Origin: Oscillospiraceae bacterium
GTDB taxonomy: Bacteria > Bacillota > Clostridia > Oscillospirales > Ruminococcaceae
Length of the DNA stretch: 64,000 bases
Assembly: GCA_015067025.1 (NCBI GenBank)
Contig: SVNC01000009.1
Coordinates: 29,149-93,148, forward strand
Direction of reading: 5' to 3'
Of the stretch, positions 25,073 to 33,515 are shown piece by piece (position 1 is the first letter of the stretch; each line of letters starts with the position of its first letter). The notes below the pieces were generated by a model, which was not told the DNA's origin, searched no databases, and was given only the letters and a program-made list of their open reading frames with translations. The position numbers and the translations under genes are program-made.

Positions 25073-25987
25073 ATGATACATGTTTTTATTATAAATCCCT
25101 TTGCAGGACACCAGACCTTTGCAGATGACCTGCGTACAAAGCTCAGCAAGTATGAAGATCTTGAGTACTTTGTTTTCAATACAAGATACGAAAAATACGA
25201 AACTGAGCTTGTAAAAAAAATACTCAGAGTTTTTGAAGGTGAAAAGCTACGCGTCTATTGTTGCGGTGGCTCAGGTACTATGCGTCGAATGCTTAACGGC
25301 TTTGATGATCTGTCGGACGTGGAGATCGCCTTTTACCCCTGTGGGCTTACCAACGACTACCTTAAGGTATATGGCGATAACGAAGAGAAATTCCACAATA
25401 TAGACGAGCTTATTAATGGCGAGGTAGTGGATATAGATTACATAAAGACAAATCACGGTGTTGCACTGAACACGCTTTCCACAGGTCTTGACAGTGCGTG
25501 CCAGACAAAGATGAATCAATATCGCCCCTTGCGATTTATCAGCGATAAGCTCCCTTACATAATGGCGGTATATTATTCCTTATTCGTATCAAAAACTAAA
25601 GAGTATGAAGTAAAGCTGGACTACGATAAGCACGAGGGGTATTTTTCCGAGATCTTTTTCGGAAACGGACACGTATTGGGCGGAGATATCTTTTTTGCGG
25701 ATAATGCCTGCTCTACGGATGGTCTTGGTATCACGAGAATTGCAACCGTAAAAAAACGTGGATTTCCTTTGGCGGCACTTCTTGTAAATCTTAAGAAAAA
25801 GAATTTCGCAAAAGCGAGTAAGAAGATGAAATTCGGCCTTTCTAAAACTATAGAGATAAAACGTACTGACGGCAGACCCTTTACTATAAATCAGGATGGC
25901 GAGCTTATCCACGGCGTTACTGAGTGTAAAGCTGTAATGGTAAAGCAAGGGCTTCACTTTGTCGTACCCAAGGGGGTGAGACCGTGA
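25073..25987 (+). CDS. Diacylglycerol/lipid kinase-family protein with altered GGDGT motif
   Basis: 304 residues of DAGK-catalytic/YegS-DgkB type. It starts HVFIINPFAGH, like family members' IxNPxAG. The nucleotide motif GGDGT reads GGSGT (Ser67 in place of Asp; codons checked as GGT GGC TCA GGT ACT). The adjacent family segment GTxNDFAR is CGLTNDYLK, and the late FTINQDGELI keeps the DGE triad. The missing Asp is a near-invariant active-site residue, so activity may be altered or lost. The gene lies between a receiver and a hybrid kinase, with its stop overlapping the kinase start (GTGA), which ties it to signalling rather than bulk lipid metabolism. Confidence 0.8.
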   Translation: MIHVFIINPFAGHQTFADDLRTKLSKYEDLEYFVFNTRYEKYETELVKKILRVFEGEKLRVYCCGGSGTMRRMLNGFDDLSDVEIAFYPCGLTNDYLKVYGDNEEKFHNIDELINGEVVDIDYIKTNHGVALNTLSTGLDSACQTKMNQYRPLRFISDKLPYIMAVYYSLFVSKTKEYEVKLDYDKHEGYFSEIFFGNGHVLGGDIFFADNACSTDGLGITRIATVKKRGFPLAALLVNLKKKNFAKASKKMKFGLSKTIEIKRTDGRPFTINQDGELIHGVTECKAVMVKQGLHFVVPKGVRP

Positions 25988-28350
25988 GAGCGACCTACAG
26001 ATTTGCTTTTTTCTTAAACCTTATCTTCTTTATTGCAAAAAGTGTAGCAGCGGTTATTACGGGTCTTGTCCTTAACAAATATTCTTCTGTTATAATGATA
26101 GGCTACGGTGCGTTTGCAGCCGTTATAGCGTTTGTAATTGCTTTTGGTGTAGCAAAGCAAAGGCTGTCAGAAATTTTCCATAAGCGGCTTCAGTCTATAG
26201 TATTCATTATAGCCGATCTTTTTGTAGGCTTTGCCTTTGACTCAGCACAGGTAATGCTTTATTCAATGATGCTGACGTCAGTAGTTCTTTTCACCTTTAT
26301 AGACGGCAGGTTGATGAAATTCTACACTATCAATTCCTACGTCTTTCAGCTTGTATGCGTTATACTCATTCAGATAATCCTTGATTCTCCCCAGTCGGTA
26401 TTAGAGATGAATTTCGGTATCATTACCACCGCCGTTGCAAACTGGGTATTCGTCGGTATGATAGATATGATAGTCTATAAAAACCGACAGTATGCTGAGC
26501 AGGAGCGAAGTCTCGACGATCTGCTGAACTTAGTTGAAAAGAAGTGTGACGAATCAAGAGCGGCAACAAAGAGTAAAACTGCTTTCTTTGCGGTAATGTC
26601 TCACGAGATACGTACTCCTATCAATGCGATCATGGGTATGAACGAAACGATACTGCGTGAAAGTAAAGAAAAAAATATAAAGGAATACGCCCTTGAAACA
26701 AAAACCGCGGCAGATTCTTTGCTAAGTATCGTAAACGATATCCTTGACGTTACGAAAATCGAAGAAAGTAAGCTTAAAATAATTTCTGTAAGATACAGTA
26801 TGCCGTCAATGTTTACTGATATCTATAACCTTATAAAATTCAGGGCAGAAACAAAACAGCTTGAGCTTGTACTTGATATTGATGAAAATCTTCCGTCAGA
26901 AGCCTACGGTGATGACGTAAGACTTAAACAAGTACTTGTTAACCTGCTTACGAATGCAGTTAAATACACCCATACGGGTACTGTTACCTTTACCGCAAGA
27001 AGAGAAAGCGAAGATATGTTCTTCTTCAGCGTAAAGGATACAGGTATAGGTATAAAATCTGAAAGTATGGATACCCTTTTTGATATGTTTGCCCGAATGG
27101 ACGAAATAAAAAACCGAAATATCGAGGGTACAGGTCTTGGACTCAGCATTACGGCAACGCTGTTAAAACTGCAGAACTCAGAGCTTAAGGTAAAGAGCGA
27201 ATACGGCGAAGGGTCAGAATTCTACTTTACAATAAAGCAAAGAGTGGCAGATAATACTCCAATCGGTAAGTTTGAACCCGGTGCACATAACCACGAATAT
27301 AAGGAATACGTCACTGCTTACACAGCACCGGATGCACATATCCTTGTGGTGGATGATAACGCAATCAACCGCAAGGTGTTTATAAATCTCTTAAAGCCGA
27401 TGAAGATAAAAATAACAGAAGCGGCAAGTGGTAAGGAATGTATCGAGCTTATCAAAAAGACAAAGTTCGATATTGTATTTATGGACCATATGATGCCTGA
27501 AATGGATGGTCTTGATACCTTTGAAATAATGAAGGCGATGGACGACAATCTGTCAAAGGACGCACCGGTCATTATGCTTACGGCAAACGCTATGGCGGGT
27601 GCTAAGGAAATGTATCTTAAAGCAGGCTTTAAGAGTATGCTTACAAAGCCTATAAATCCTGCAACGCTTGAAAAGAAGATAATGTCTTTACTTCCTGCAC
27701 AGTACATAAAGCCTGTTGAAGCAGAAAAGGAAGAAGTACTTCTTCCGAAAACAGAAGAACTGCCGATGATAAGCGGCATAGACTGGCGGCTTGCCCACCT
27801 CAACTTAGGCGACAACGCGGCTATATTCGGTACTGTAAAGATGTTCATTTCAGCTATAAAGGCTGACGTTGATGAGCTGAACGGGTATTATCAGATGATA
27901 GCCCGGGGCGAGGGTACCGAAGAAACACTTAAAAACTATCGTGTAAAGGTGCATAGTATGAAAAGCTCTGCACTGCTTATCGGTATAATCTCTCTTGCCG
28001 GTATGGCAATGCGGCTTGAACAGGCAGCGGCTGAAAATGACAGCGACACCATTGTTTCAATGCACCCTGCCTTTGCAGATAGCTACCTTTCCTTCTATGA
28101 GCCTTTATCAGCACTTGTAAAGCCGAATACAGAAACTTTTAGTGCCAAAGCTGATATGGATAAAGTAAATGAAATAATAGATAATATTAAAAAGGCGGCA
28201 GAGGCGCTTGACGTAGATGCCCTTGACAGCCTTTCGGCCCAACTTGACGGATATGCCTTTGAGGGTGATATGAAAACTAAGATAGAAGAAATCAAAACTG
28301 CTATCTTTAATTTTGAAACGGACAAGCTCAGAAACGTTTCGCTTGAATAA
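25984..28350 (+). CDS. Hybrid sensor histidine kinase with receiver and HPt domains
   Basis: 788 residues starting at GTG. Five to six N-terminal helices (10-165) come first. A dimerisation domain follows with phospho-histidine His207 (FFAVMSHEIRTPINAIMGM). An ATPase domain has NLLTNAVKYT, DTGIGI and GTGLGLSIT. A receiver has ILVVDDNAIN and IVFMDHMMPEMDG. An HPt-like helical domain carries VHSMKSSALLIG. A full phosphorelay is thus in one protein. The GTG overlaps the lipid-kinase-like stop, so translation is coupled. There is no extracellular sensor domain, so sensing is probably through the membrane helices. It resembles the second hybrid kinase at 33516-36143. Confidence 0.92.
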   Translation: MRATYRFAFFLNLIFFIAKSVAAVITGLVLNKYSSVIMIGYGAFAAVIAFVIAFGVAKQRLSEIFHKRLQSIVFIIADLFVGFAFDSAQVMLYSMMLTSVVLFTFIDGRLMKFYTINSYVFQLVCVILIQIILDSPQSVLEMNFGIITTAVANWVFVGMIDMIVYKNRQYAEQERSLDDLLNLVEKKCDESRAATKSKTAFFAVMSHEIRTPINAIMGMNETILRESKEKNIKEYALETKTAADSLLSIVNDILDVTKIEESKLKIISVRYSMPSMFTDIYNLIKFRAETKQLELVLDIDENLPSEAYGDDVRLKQVLVNLLTNAVKYTHTGTVTFTARRESEDMFFFSVKDTGIGIKSESMDTLFDMFARMDEIKNRNIEGTGLGLSITATLLKLQNSELKVKSEYGEGSEFYFTIKQRVADNTPIGKFEPGAHNHEYKEYVTAYTAPDAHILVVDDNAINRKVFINLLKPMKIKITEAASGKECIELIKKTKFDIVFMDHMMPEMDGLDTFEIMKAMDDNLSKDAPVIMLTANAMAGAKEMYLKAGFKSMLTKPINPATLEKKIMSLLPAQYIKPVEAEKEEVLLPKTEELPMISGIDWRLAHLNLGDNAAIFGTVKMFISAIKADVDELNGYYQMIARGEGTEETLKNYRVKVHSMKSSALLIGIISLAGMAMRLEQAAAENDSDTIVSMHPAFADSYLSFYEPLSALVKPNTETFSAKADMDKVNEIIDNIKKAAEALDVDALDSLSAQLDGYAFEGDMKTKIEEIKTAIFNFETDKLRNVSLE

Positions 28351-28355
28351 AATAA

Positions 28356-28580
28356 AAATACACCGACGGTATTCGTCGGTGTGTGAATATTCCTCTATAA
28401 TGCGGTTATCTATTCCGTACCGGAGCATTATACCGATTATTTCATTTCGTGAGCGGTTCGTTCTTTTGCATATATATTCAAGCTGTTCTACCGTACTGTC
28501 TTTTATACGTACAGAAAACACCTTGTAGCCGTCGTCACCTTTTAAACCGCTTCTTTTGTAAGTTTAAGCTTTTCGCTCAT
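28356..28580 (-). pseudogene. Ribbon-helix-helix (CopG/Arc-like) gene, apparently frameshifted
   Basis: ATG at 28580 opens MSEKLKLTK and stops after 12 codons. A one-base backward shift at ACAAAAGAAG (about 28551-28557) restores RSGLKGDDGYKVFSVRIKDS and TVEQLEYICKRTNRSRNEII, a convincing ribbon-helix-helix DNA-binding sequence. The shifted frame reads on into the hairpin at 28360-28382 and then antisense to the kinase, so the natural stop is also unclear. Options are decay, sequencing error, or -1 frameshifting on the A-run. The boundaries given are approximate. Confidence 0.5.
28360..28382 (-). terminator. Terminator-like hairpin at the end of the hybrid kinase gene
   Basis: ACACCGACG-gtatt-CGTCGGTGT. 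The A-rich flank at 28344-28359 becomes the T-run on the minus strand, so it fits the broken ribbon-helix-helix gene better than the kinase. Confidence 0.55.
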
Positions 28581-28701
28581 TATTCAGTACCAACCTTTCG
28601 TTGTAATTTACGGGAATTTGCTTTCTAACATAAATTATATATTGCGAGTTGGTATAAAAATATGTTATAAAATATGTCACAGCTCTGAAAGGGAGAAAAT
28701 T

Positions 28702-29193
28702 ATGATTTGTACTATTGCCAGCAACGGTTCAGAATTTACTACGGGTTGTCTTAATGAACACGAAGAACCGCTTTCATCAATAAGAGCAGCTGTCAGAAAC
28801 AACGTATGGAAGTTATGTACAAGCGGATACGATGTTTTTTATTCAAATACTGAGATAGGCATTCCCTTATGGGCGGGTGCGGTTGTCACCGCAATAAATT
28901 TTTATAGCTCTGTAGAGCTTATGGTGGTTATTCCGTTTGAAGAGCAGACTACAAAGTGGCCTGAAGAACAAAGAGAAATGTATTATACCGTACATCAGAA
29001 ATCAGCGGACGCAAAAGTGCTTAATGCCCGTTATTTTGACGGATGCTATGAAGAGGCTGACGAATATATGATAGATAAAAGTGATGCTCTGCTTTATTTT
29101 GGTAAGGAGTCGGACGACAGCTTTATACTGAAATACGCAAAGGAAAAGAAAAAGAAGATATTTATTTTTAACAAAGACAATTTAGAGATTTAA
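28702..29193 (+). CDS. YpsA/DUF1273-like SLOG-family protein
   Basis: 163 residues, cytosolic. It follows the YpsA plan of a Rossmann-like SLOG domain: GYDVFYSNTEIGIPLWAGAV corresponds to the family's GxxxFxSGMAxGxDxWAAE, VELMVVIPFEEQTTKW to the IPFxxQxxxW strand, and GCYEEADEYMIDKSDALLYF to the YMIDxSDxLI segment. SLOG proteins are thought to bind nucleotides or nucleotide-like ligands. The motifs are looser than in B. subtilis YpsA. I use ATG 28702, preceded by GGGAG; the longer frame lacks a site. It is followed by a strong hairpin and stands alone. Confidence 0.68.
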   Translation: MICTIASNGSEFTTGCLNEHEEPLSSIRAAVRNNVWKLCTSGYDVFYSNTEIGIPLWAGAVVTAINFYSSVELMVVIPFEEQTTKWPEEQREMYYTVHQKSADAKVLNARYFDGCYEEADEYMIDKSDALLYFGKESDDSFILKYAKEKKKKIFIFNKDNLEI

Positions 29194-29198
29194 CATAT

Positions 29199-29230
29199 AG
29201 CGACTTCCTGCCGTGTGGCAGAAAGTCGCT
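29199..29230. terminator. Hairpin between the SLOG and VWA genes
   Basis: AGCGACTT-c-CTGCC-gtgt-GGCAG-a-AAGTCGCT: a 13-bp stem with a mismatch. No clear T-run, so either a bidirectional terminator of the convergent genes or a stability element. Confidence 0.5.
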
Positions 29231-29266
29231 ATTGCTATAAGCCGTGATACTGACAGGAGTCAACGC

Positions 29267-29908
29267 TTATCTTCTCTCATAATCTTCATCAATATCCTCT
29301 CTCCATTCGTCGCTTAAAGCTCTTCCGCATCGAACTGCACCCACAGCCTTAGCAACGGAGCTGAAAAGAGCGTTTGTACCCTTGCTGTCTGCTCTGTAAT
29401 TTACCGCTCTTTCGGGGGCGATGCCGTAATTTTGGGCAGTGGTTACTGCGTCGATATTTGCACCGATGAAGATAAATTCCCAGCCGTATTTTTCCTGCTG
29501 ACGCTTTATCATACTTTTTATTCTTTCGGCTGAATATTTATGGCTTGCATTTTCCATACCGTCAGTTGTTATGACGAAAAGTGTTTTTTCAGGTACGTCT
29601 TCTTTTCTTGCATACTTATGGATGTTGCCGATGTGCTTTATTGCTCCGCCTACGGCGTCAAGCAGAGCAGTAGAGCCTCTTACGAAATAATCATCCTCTG
29701 TCATCTGAGGTATGTCGCAAAGCTTTATTCTGTCGTGTAAAACCTCGCACTTGTCATCAAAAAGCAGGGTGGATACGTAGCAATCGCCTTCCTCCTTTTT
29801 CTGCTTTTCGATCATAGAATTAAAGCCGCCGATAGTGTCCTTCTCCAATCCTGACATTGAACCGCTTCTGTCTAAAATGAATACTAATTCTGTAATTTTG
29901 TTTCCCAT
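29267..29908 (-). CDS. von Willebrand factor A (VWA) domain protein
   Basis: 213 residues, essentially one VWA domain. The metal-ion-dependent adhesion site is complete: LVFILDRSGSMSG at the start, FVRGSTALLDAVGGAI and TLFVITTDGMENAS. There is no signal peptide, so it acts in the cytosol, like TerY/YfbK-type stress proteins rather than surface adhesins. A short Arg/Glu-rich tail ends the protein. It is followed on the same strand by, and lies about 100 bases from, a macro-domain gene, although it is transcribed after it. The pairing suggests shared stress or nucleotide-signalling work, which is inference. Confidence 0.85.
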   Translation of the reverse strand: MGNKITELVFILDRSGSMSGLEKDTIGGFNSMIEKQKKEEGDCYVSTLLFDDKCEVLHDRIKLCDIPQMTEDDYFVRGSTALLDAVGGAIKHIGNIHKYARKEDVPEKTLFVITTDGMENASHKYSAERIKSMIKRQQEKYGWEFIFIGANIDAVTTAQNYGIAPERAVNYRADSKGTNALFSSVAKAVGAVRCGRALSDEWREDIDEDYERR

Positions 29909-30010
29909 AATAAATTCCTCCGATTAATAAAAATGTGACTGTAAGTTTTCCTTACAATCACATTATAACGGATATTAAGTTTTAAATGGTCGCTTTCAAT
30001 GCGACATTTT

Positions 30011-31003
30011 TTATCCGCCCAGCAGACTCTGGTCAAAGGCGAATAACGCTTCGTTTATTTCAAAAATATCATAGTTGCCCTTTTCGATAAAATATTCTAT
30101 TATCACGTCGAATTTATTACTGCGAGACAGGGCAAAGCCTGCCTTTTTCAGCAGCTCGTTGGTATCATCAAGAGAAAGTTCTAAGGCTATTGCAAAGGCA
30201 ATGGCGGTAGGCTTGCTCGGTTTGTAATGCACGTCGTTACGGATTTTAGAAAACAGCTTTCTGTCCACGTTTGCTTTTTTATAACATTCAGAATCCTTGA
30301 TGCCCTTTTCATCTATTTTGCGTAACAGCATCTGAGAAAAGCTCTCGTCCAGTTCTTTTATCCTGTCGTCAAGAGAGATACTGTCACAGGTTCCCATGCA
30401 CATATCTTCGTTTGCAGGAGCTTTAAAAAGCGAAGTCTTTACGCTTGCGAACATCCGTCTTCTGTCCTGATGCTCTTCAGCATAGTTATCATCGATGTAC
30501 TGCTTGATATCAGAGAAAAGCTTTTCGCTTATTGAAAAGGAAGCCTTGTCAAAAACCACCATGTATACGTCCATTTCGTTATCCATAAGAAATTCGCTTA
30601 TCGTATCAACAGCGACTCCCATAGCCTTGTCTTTGGGATAACCGTAAATGCCTGCCGATATCAGGGGAAAGGCGATACTTTCACAGCCGTTCTCTTTTGC
30701 AAGAATAAGAGACTTTCTGTAGCAGGAAGCAAGCAATTCTTTTTCGTTGTTATTTCCGCCCTGCCATACAGGGCCTACTGTGTGTATTACGTATTCTGAG
30801 GGCAGGTTATACCCCTTTGTAATTTTAGCGTCACCCGTATCACAGCCGCCAAGAGTAAGACACTCGGCAAGTAACTCCTTGCCTGCCGCCTTATGAATAG
30901 CACCACATACTCCGCCACCGTCTTTAAGCTGATTGTTAGCGGCGTTTACTATAGCATCCACCTGCATTTTTGTGATATCGTTTCTGACTATTTTAAATGG
31001 CAT
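30011..31003 (-). CDS. Macro-domain protein with C-terminal helix-turn-helix-like domain
   Basis: 330 residues. Residues 1-170 form a macro domain: [33 protein letters not shown] and [16 protein letters not shown] are the ADP-ribose-binding loops of the YmdB/O-acetyl-ADP-ribose deacetylase group. Residues about 230-330 form an all-helical region ([32 protein letters not shown]) like XRE-type helix-turn-helix tails found in Firmicute macro proteins. I use ATG 31003, preceded by AAGGGGTG; a longer frame overlaps the divergent GH3 gene. A promoter lies just upstream. Likely role: removing or binding ADP-ribose marks, with possible DNA binding. Confidence 0.85.
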   Translation of the reverse strand: MPFKIVRNDITKMQVDAIVNAANNQLKDGGGVCGAIHKAAGKELLAECLTLGGCDTGDAKITKGYNLPSEYVIHTVGPVWQGGNNNEKELLASCYRKSLILAKENGCESIAFPLISAGIYGYPKDKAMGVAVDTISEFLMDNEMDVYMVVFDKASFSISEKLFSDIKQYIDDNYAEEHQDRRRMFASVKTSLFKAPANEDMCMGTCDSISLDDRIKELDESFSQMLLRKIDEKGIKDSECYKKANVDRKLFSKIRNDVHYKPSKPTAIAFAIALELSLDDTNELLKKAGFALSRSNKFDVIIEYFIEKGNYDIFEINEALFAFDQSLLGG

Positions 31004-31033
31004 ATCAGCACCCCTTTTTGCTTTTATGATTAT

Positions 31034-31062
31034 ATGATAACATAAACGAAAAATTTTTTCAA
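31034..31062 (-). promoter_or_regulatory. Promoter of the macro-domain gene
   Basis: Minus strand TTGAAA (31062-31057), 17 bases, TATCAT (31039-31034), 30 bases before the start. Confidence 0.5.
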
Positions 31063-31078
31063 TAAGTGCATTTTCTTC

Positions 31079-31107
31079 TTGATTTAACTCTTGGTATGTG
31101 GTATGCT
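31079..31107 (+). promoter_or_regulatory. Promoter of the GH3 gene
   Basis: TTGATT (31079-31084), 17 bases, TATGCT (31102-31107), 36 bases before the GH3 start. It sits back to back with the macro-gene promoter, only 16 bases apart. Confidence 0.55.
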
Positions 31108-31143
31108 GAATATATGAATTTTTCTCGGAAAAGGAGAAGGTAT

Positions 31144-33174
31144 ATGATAAACGAAAAGGTAAAAGAAAGAGCAAAAAAATTAGTATCAGAAATGACTGTG
31201 GAAGAAAAATGCAGTCAGCTCCGTTATGATTCCCCTTCAATAGAAAGACTGGATATACCCGCTTATAACTGGTGGAATGAGGGACTCCACGGACTCGCCC
31301 GAGCAGGTACGGCAACTATGTTCCCTCAGGCTATCGCTATAGCGGCAACCTTTGATGAAGAGCTGACAAAGCGTATGGCTGAGATAATTGGCACAGAAGC
31401 AAGAGCAAAGTATAACGCAAGCAGTAAAAAGGGCGACAGAGATATTTATAAGGGACTCACTATCTGGTCACCCAATATAAATATATTCCGTGATCCCAGA
31501 TGGGGCAGAGGTCACGAAACCTACGGTGAAGACCCTTATCTTACCTCCGTACTTGGCAGTGCTTACGTAAAAGGGCTTCAGGGGGACGGTGAATATATGA
31601 CCGCCTCTGCTTGTGCAAAACATTTTGCAGTACACAGCGGACCTGAAAATTTAAGACACGAATTCGATGCGGTATGTTCAGAAAAGGAGCTTTTTGAAAC
31701 CTACCTCTACGCCTTTAAAAAACTGGTTGAAAGCGATGTATCAGGCGTTATGGGAGCGTACAACAGAGTTATGGGCGAGCCTGCCTGTGCAAGCAGAAAG
31801 CTTATGGATATACTGAAAAATCAGTGGGGTTATGACGGATATTTCGTTTCTGACTGCTGGGCAATTCAGGATTTTCATATGCATCATAAGGTGACCTCAA
31901 ACTTTGTAGAGTCCGCTGCTCTTGCTCTTAAAACAGGCTGTGACGTAAATTGCGGCTGTTCTTACGCCTACGTTCTTCAGGCGTACAATGAAGGTCTTGT
32001 TACTATAGAAGATATAGACAGAAGCGTCACAAAGCTCTTTGAGATACGCATTGCTCTCGGTATGTTTGATAAGACGGAGCTTGACGAAATCCCCTACACA
32101 GTAATTGACTGCAAGGAGCACAACGAGGTTTCCTTAAAGGCGGCAGAAAAGTCAATGGTACTGCTTAAAAACGATGGAATACTGCCTTTAAATAAGGATA
32201 AGATAAAGACTCTTGCGGTTATCGGTTGCAGTGCTGATAATGTGGATAGCTTAAAGGGTAACTATTATGGTACTGCATCGGGCTACACAACTTTCTTACA
32301 GGGTATAAAGAATAAGTGTGGTGATGATATCAGGGTACTTTACAGCGAAGGCTGTCACATTATGAAGGACAGATGTGAGGGACTGGCACAGCCCGATGAC
32401 AGAGTTTCCGAGGCGATAATTACTGCAGAAAACAGCGACGCAGTAGTTCTTTGCGTAGGTCTTGACGAGCATATCGAAGGTGAAGAAGGAGACCAGGGCA
32501 ATGAATATGCATCAGGCGATAAGACAAGTCTTCTGCTTCCCGAAAGCCAGCGCAGACTCATAAAGACAGTACTTGATACAGGAAAGCCCACGGTCGTGGT
32601 AATTTCCGCCGGTAGCTCAGTAGTAACGGGAGACGAAAGAGAAAATGCGCTTATATGTGCATGGTATTCAGGTCCTCACGGCGGTACTGCTCTTGCAAAT
32701 ATTCTTTTCGGTGACGTTTCTCCCTCAGGAAAGCTCCCCGTAACCTTCTACAAGGATACGGACGCACTCCCCGAATTCACCGATTACAGCATGAAAAACC
32801 GCACCTATAAGTATCTTGAAGATGACAGCAACGTGCTTTATCCCTTTGGCTTCGGTCTTACCTATTCAAAGTTTACGTCAGAGCTTATTTCTGTAGAAAA
32901 GACGGAAAAGGGAAGAGTGGTAAGGGTAAAGGCAGAAAACGTAGGTAATTATGACAGCGACGAGGTTATAGAGCTTTACGTAAGCTCAAAGGATAAGAAT
33001 GCCCCCTTACGTCCTTGGCTTTGCGGCTTTAAGAGAATAAATCTTAAAAAGGGAGAAAGCGGTATTTTTGAAATAGAAATGCCCGAAGATATCTTAGCGA
33101 TATATGACGAAAACGGCAAACCCTATTTTGCTGATGATTATGAATTCTTTGCAGGCTTTGGACAGAAAAAGTAA
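31144..33174 (+). CDS. Glycoside hydrolase family 3 (beta-xylosidase/beta-glucosidase-like)
   Basis: 676 residues without a signal peptide, so it acts on imported oligosaccharides. The N-terminal barrel has [34 protein letters not shown] and [12 protein letters not shown]. The nucleophile aspartate is in [12 protein letters not shown]; the SDC form is usual in the xylosidase branch. The second alpha/beta sandwich has [10 protein letters not shown] and the C-terminal fibronectin-III-like domain VIELYVSS. Length is normal for cytosolic GH3. The start at 31144 follows AAGGAGAAGG. Single-gene unit with its own promoter and terminator. Sugar specificity is inferred, not certain. Confidence 0.93.
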   Translation: MINEKVKERAKKLVSEMTVEEKCSQLRYDSPSIERLDIPAYNWWNEGLHGLARAGTATMFPQAIAIAATFDEELTKRMAEIIGTEARAKYNASSKKGDRDIYKGLTIWSPNINIFRDPRWGRGHETYGEDPYLTSVLGSAYVKGLQGDGEYMTASACAKHFAVHSGPENLRHEFDAVCSEKELFETYLYAFKKLVESDVSGVMGAYNRVMGEPACASRKLMDILKNQWGYDGYFVSDCWAIQDFHMHHKVTSNFVESAALALKTGCDVNCGCSYAYVLQAYNEGLVTIEDIDRSVTKLFEIRIALGMFDKTELDEIPYTVIDCKEHNEVSLKAAEKSMVLLKNDGILPLNKDKIKTLAVIGCSADNVDSLKGNYYGTASGYTTFLQGIKNKCGDDIRVLYSEGCHIMKDRCEGLAQPDDRVSEAIITAENSDAVVLCVGLDEHIEGEEGDQGNEYASGDKTSLLLPESQRRLIKTVLDTGKPTVVVISAGSSVVTGDERENALICAWYSGPHGGTALANILFGDVSPSGKLPVTFYKDTDALPEFTDYSMKNRTYKYLEDDSNVLYPFGFGLTYSKFTSELISVEKTEKGRVVRVKAENVGNYDSDEVIELYVSSKDKNAPLRPWLCGFKRINLKKGESGIFEIEMPEDILAIYDENGKPYFADDYEFFAGFGQKK

Positions 33175-33181
33175 ATAAATA

Positions 33182-33206
33182 AACGGCAGGATCATCCTGC
33201 CGTTTT
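33182..33206. terminator. Bidirectional terminator between GH3 and GNAT genes
   Basis: AACGGCAGGAT-c-ATCCTGCCGTT, perfect arms, followed by TT. Confidence 0.8.
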
Positions 33207-33210
33207 CCTT

Positions 33211-33465
33211 TTATCTTATATTATTCTTCTCCATATACCTTTTAGCATAAGAACAGCTGGCGGTAACTTTTCCGCCCTTTCTTTTTATCTCTTCAATGGC
33301 AAGAGCCACAAGCTGAGCGGCAATGCCTTTACCCTGCATACAGCTGTCAACAAAGGTGTGGTTTATATCATAAACGCCCTTTTCGGTTTCGGGAAAGCAG
33401 ACTTCTCCTACCGGCTTTTCTTCTTCCATACAGATAATTCTGTTTTCTTCGGTAATAAAATTCAT
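33211..33465 (-). CDS. Small GNAT-fold N-acetyltransferase (YjdJ type)
   Basis: 84 residues, the size of the minimal YjdJ-type GNAT domain. The acetyl-CoA loop is seen as SCMQGKGIAAQLVALAIEE (Q/R-x-x-G-x-A). The strand pattern VGEVCFPETEKGVYDINHTF and the C-terminal KVTASCSYAKRYMEKN match the family, whose members end with C-xYAxxxxxxN. The start ATG follows AAGGAGAA. The substrate is unknown. It lies between the GH3 terminator and the hybrid kinase, both in separate units. Confidence 0.82.
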   Translation of the reverse strand: MNFITEENRIICMEEEKPVGEVCFPETEKGVYDINHTFVDSCMQGKGIAAQLVALAIEEIKRKGGKVTASCSYAKRYMEKNNIR

Positions 33466-33515
33466 TGCAGTTCTCCTTTTCAGAATATATTATGTGACAG
33501 AGAATTTAATTTTAT

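Noticed and set aside
30011..31315. 434-residue version of the macro-domain protein
   Set aside because: The extra N-terminus is antisense to the GH3 start and both promoters; ATG 31003 has the ribosome site.
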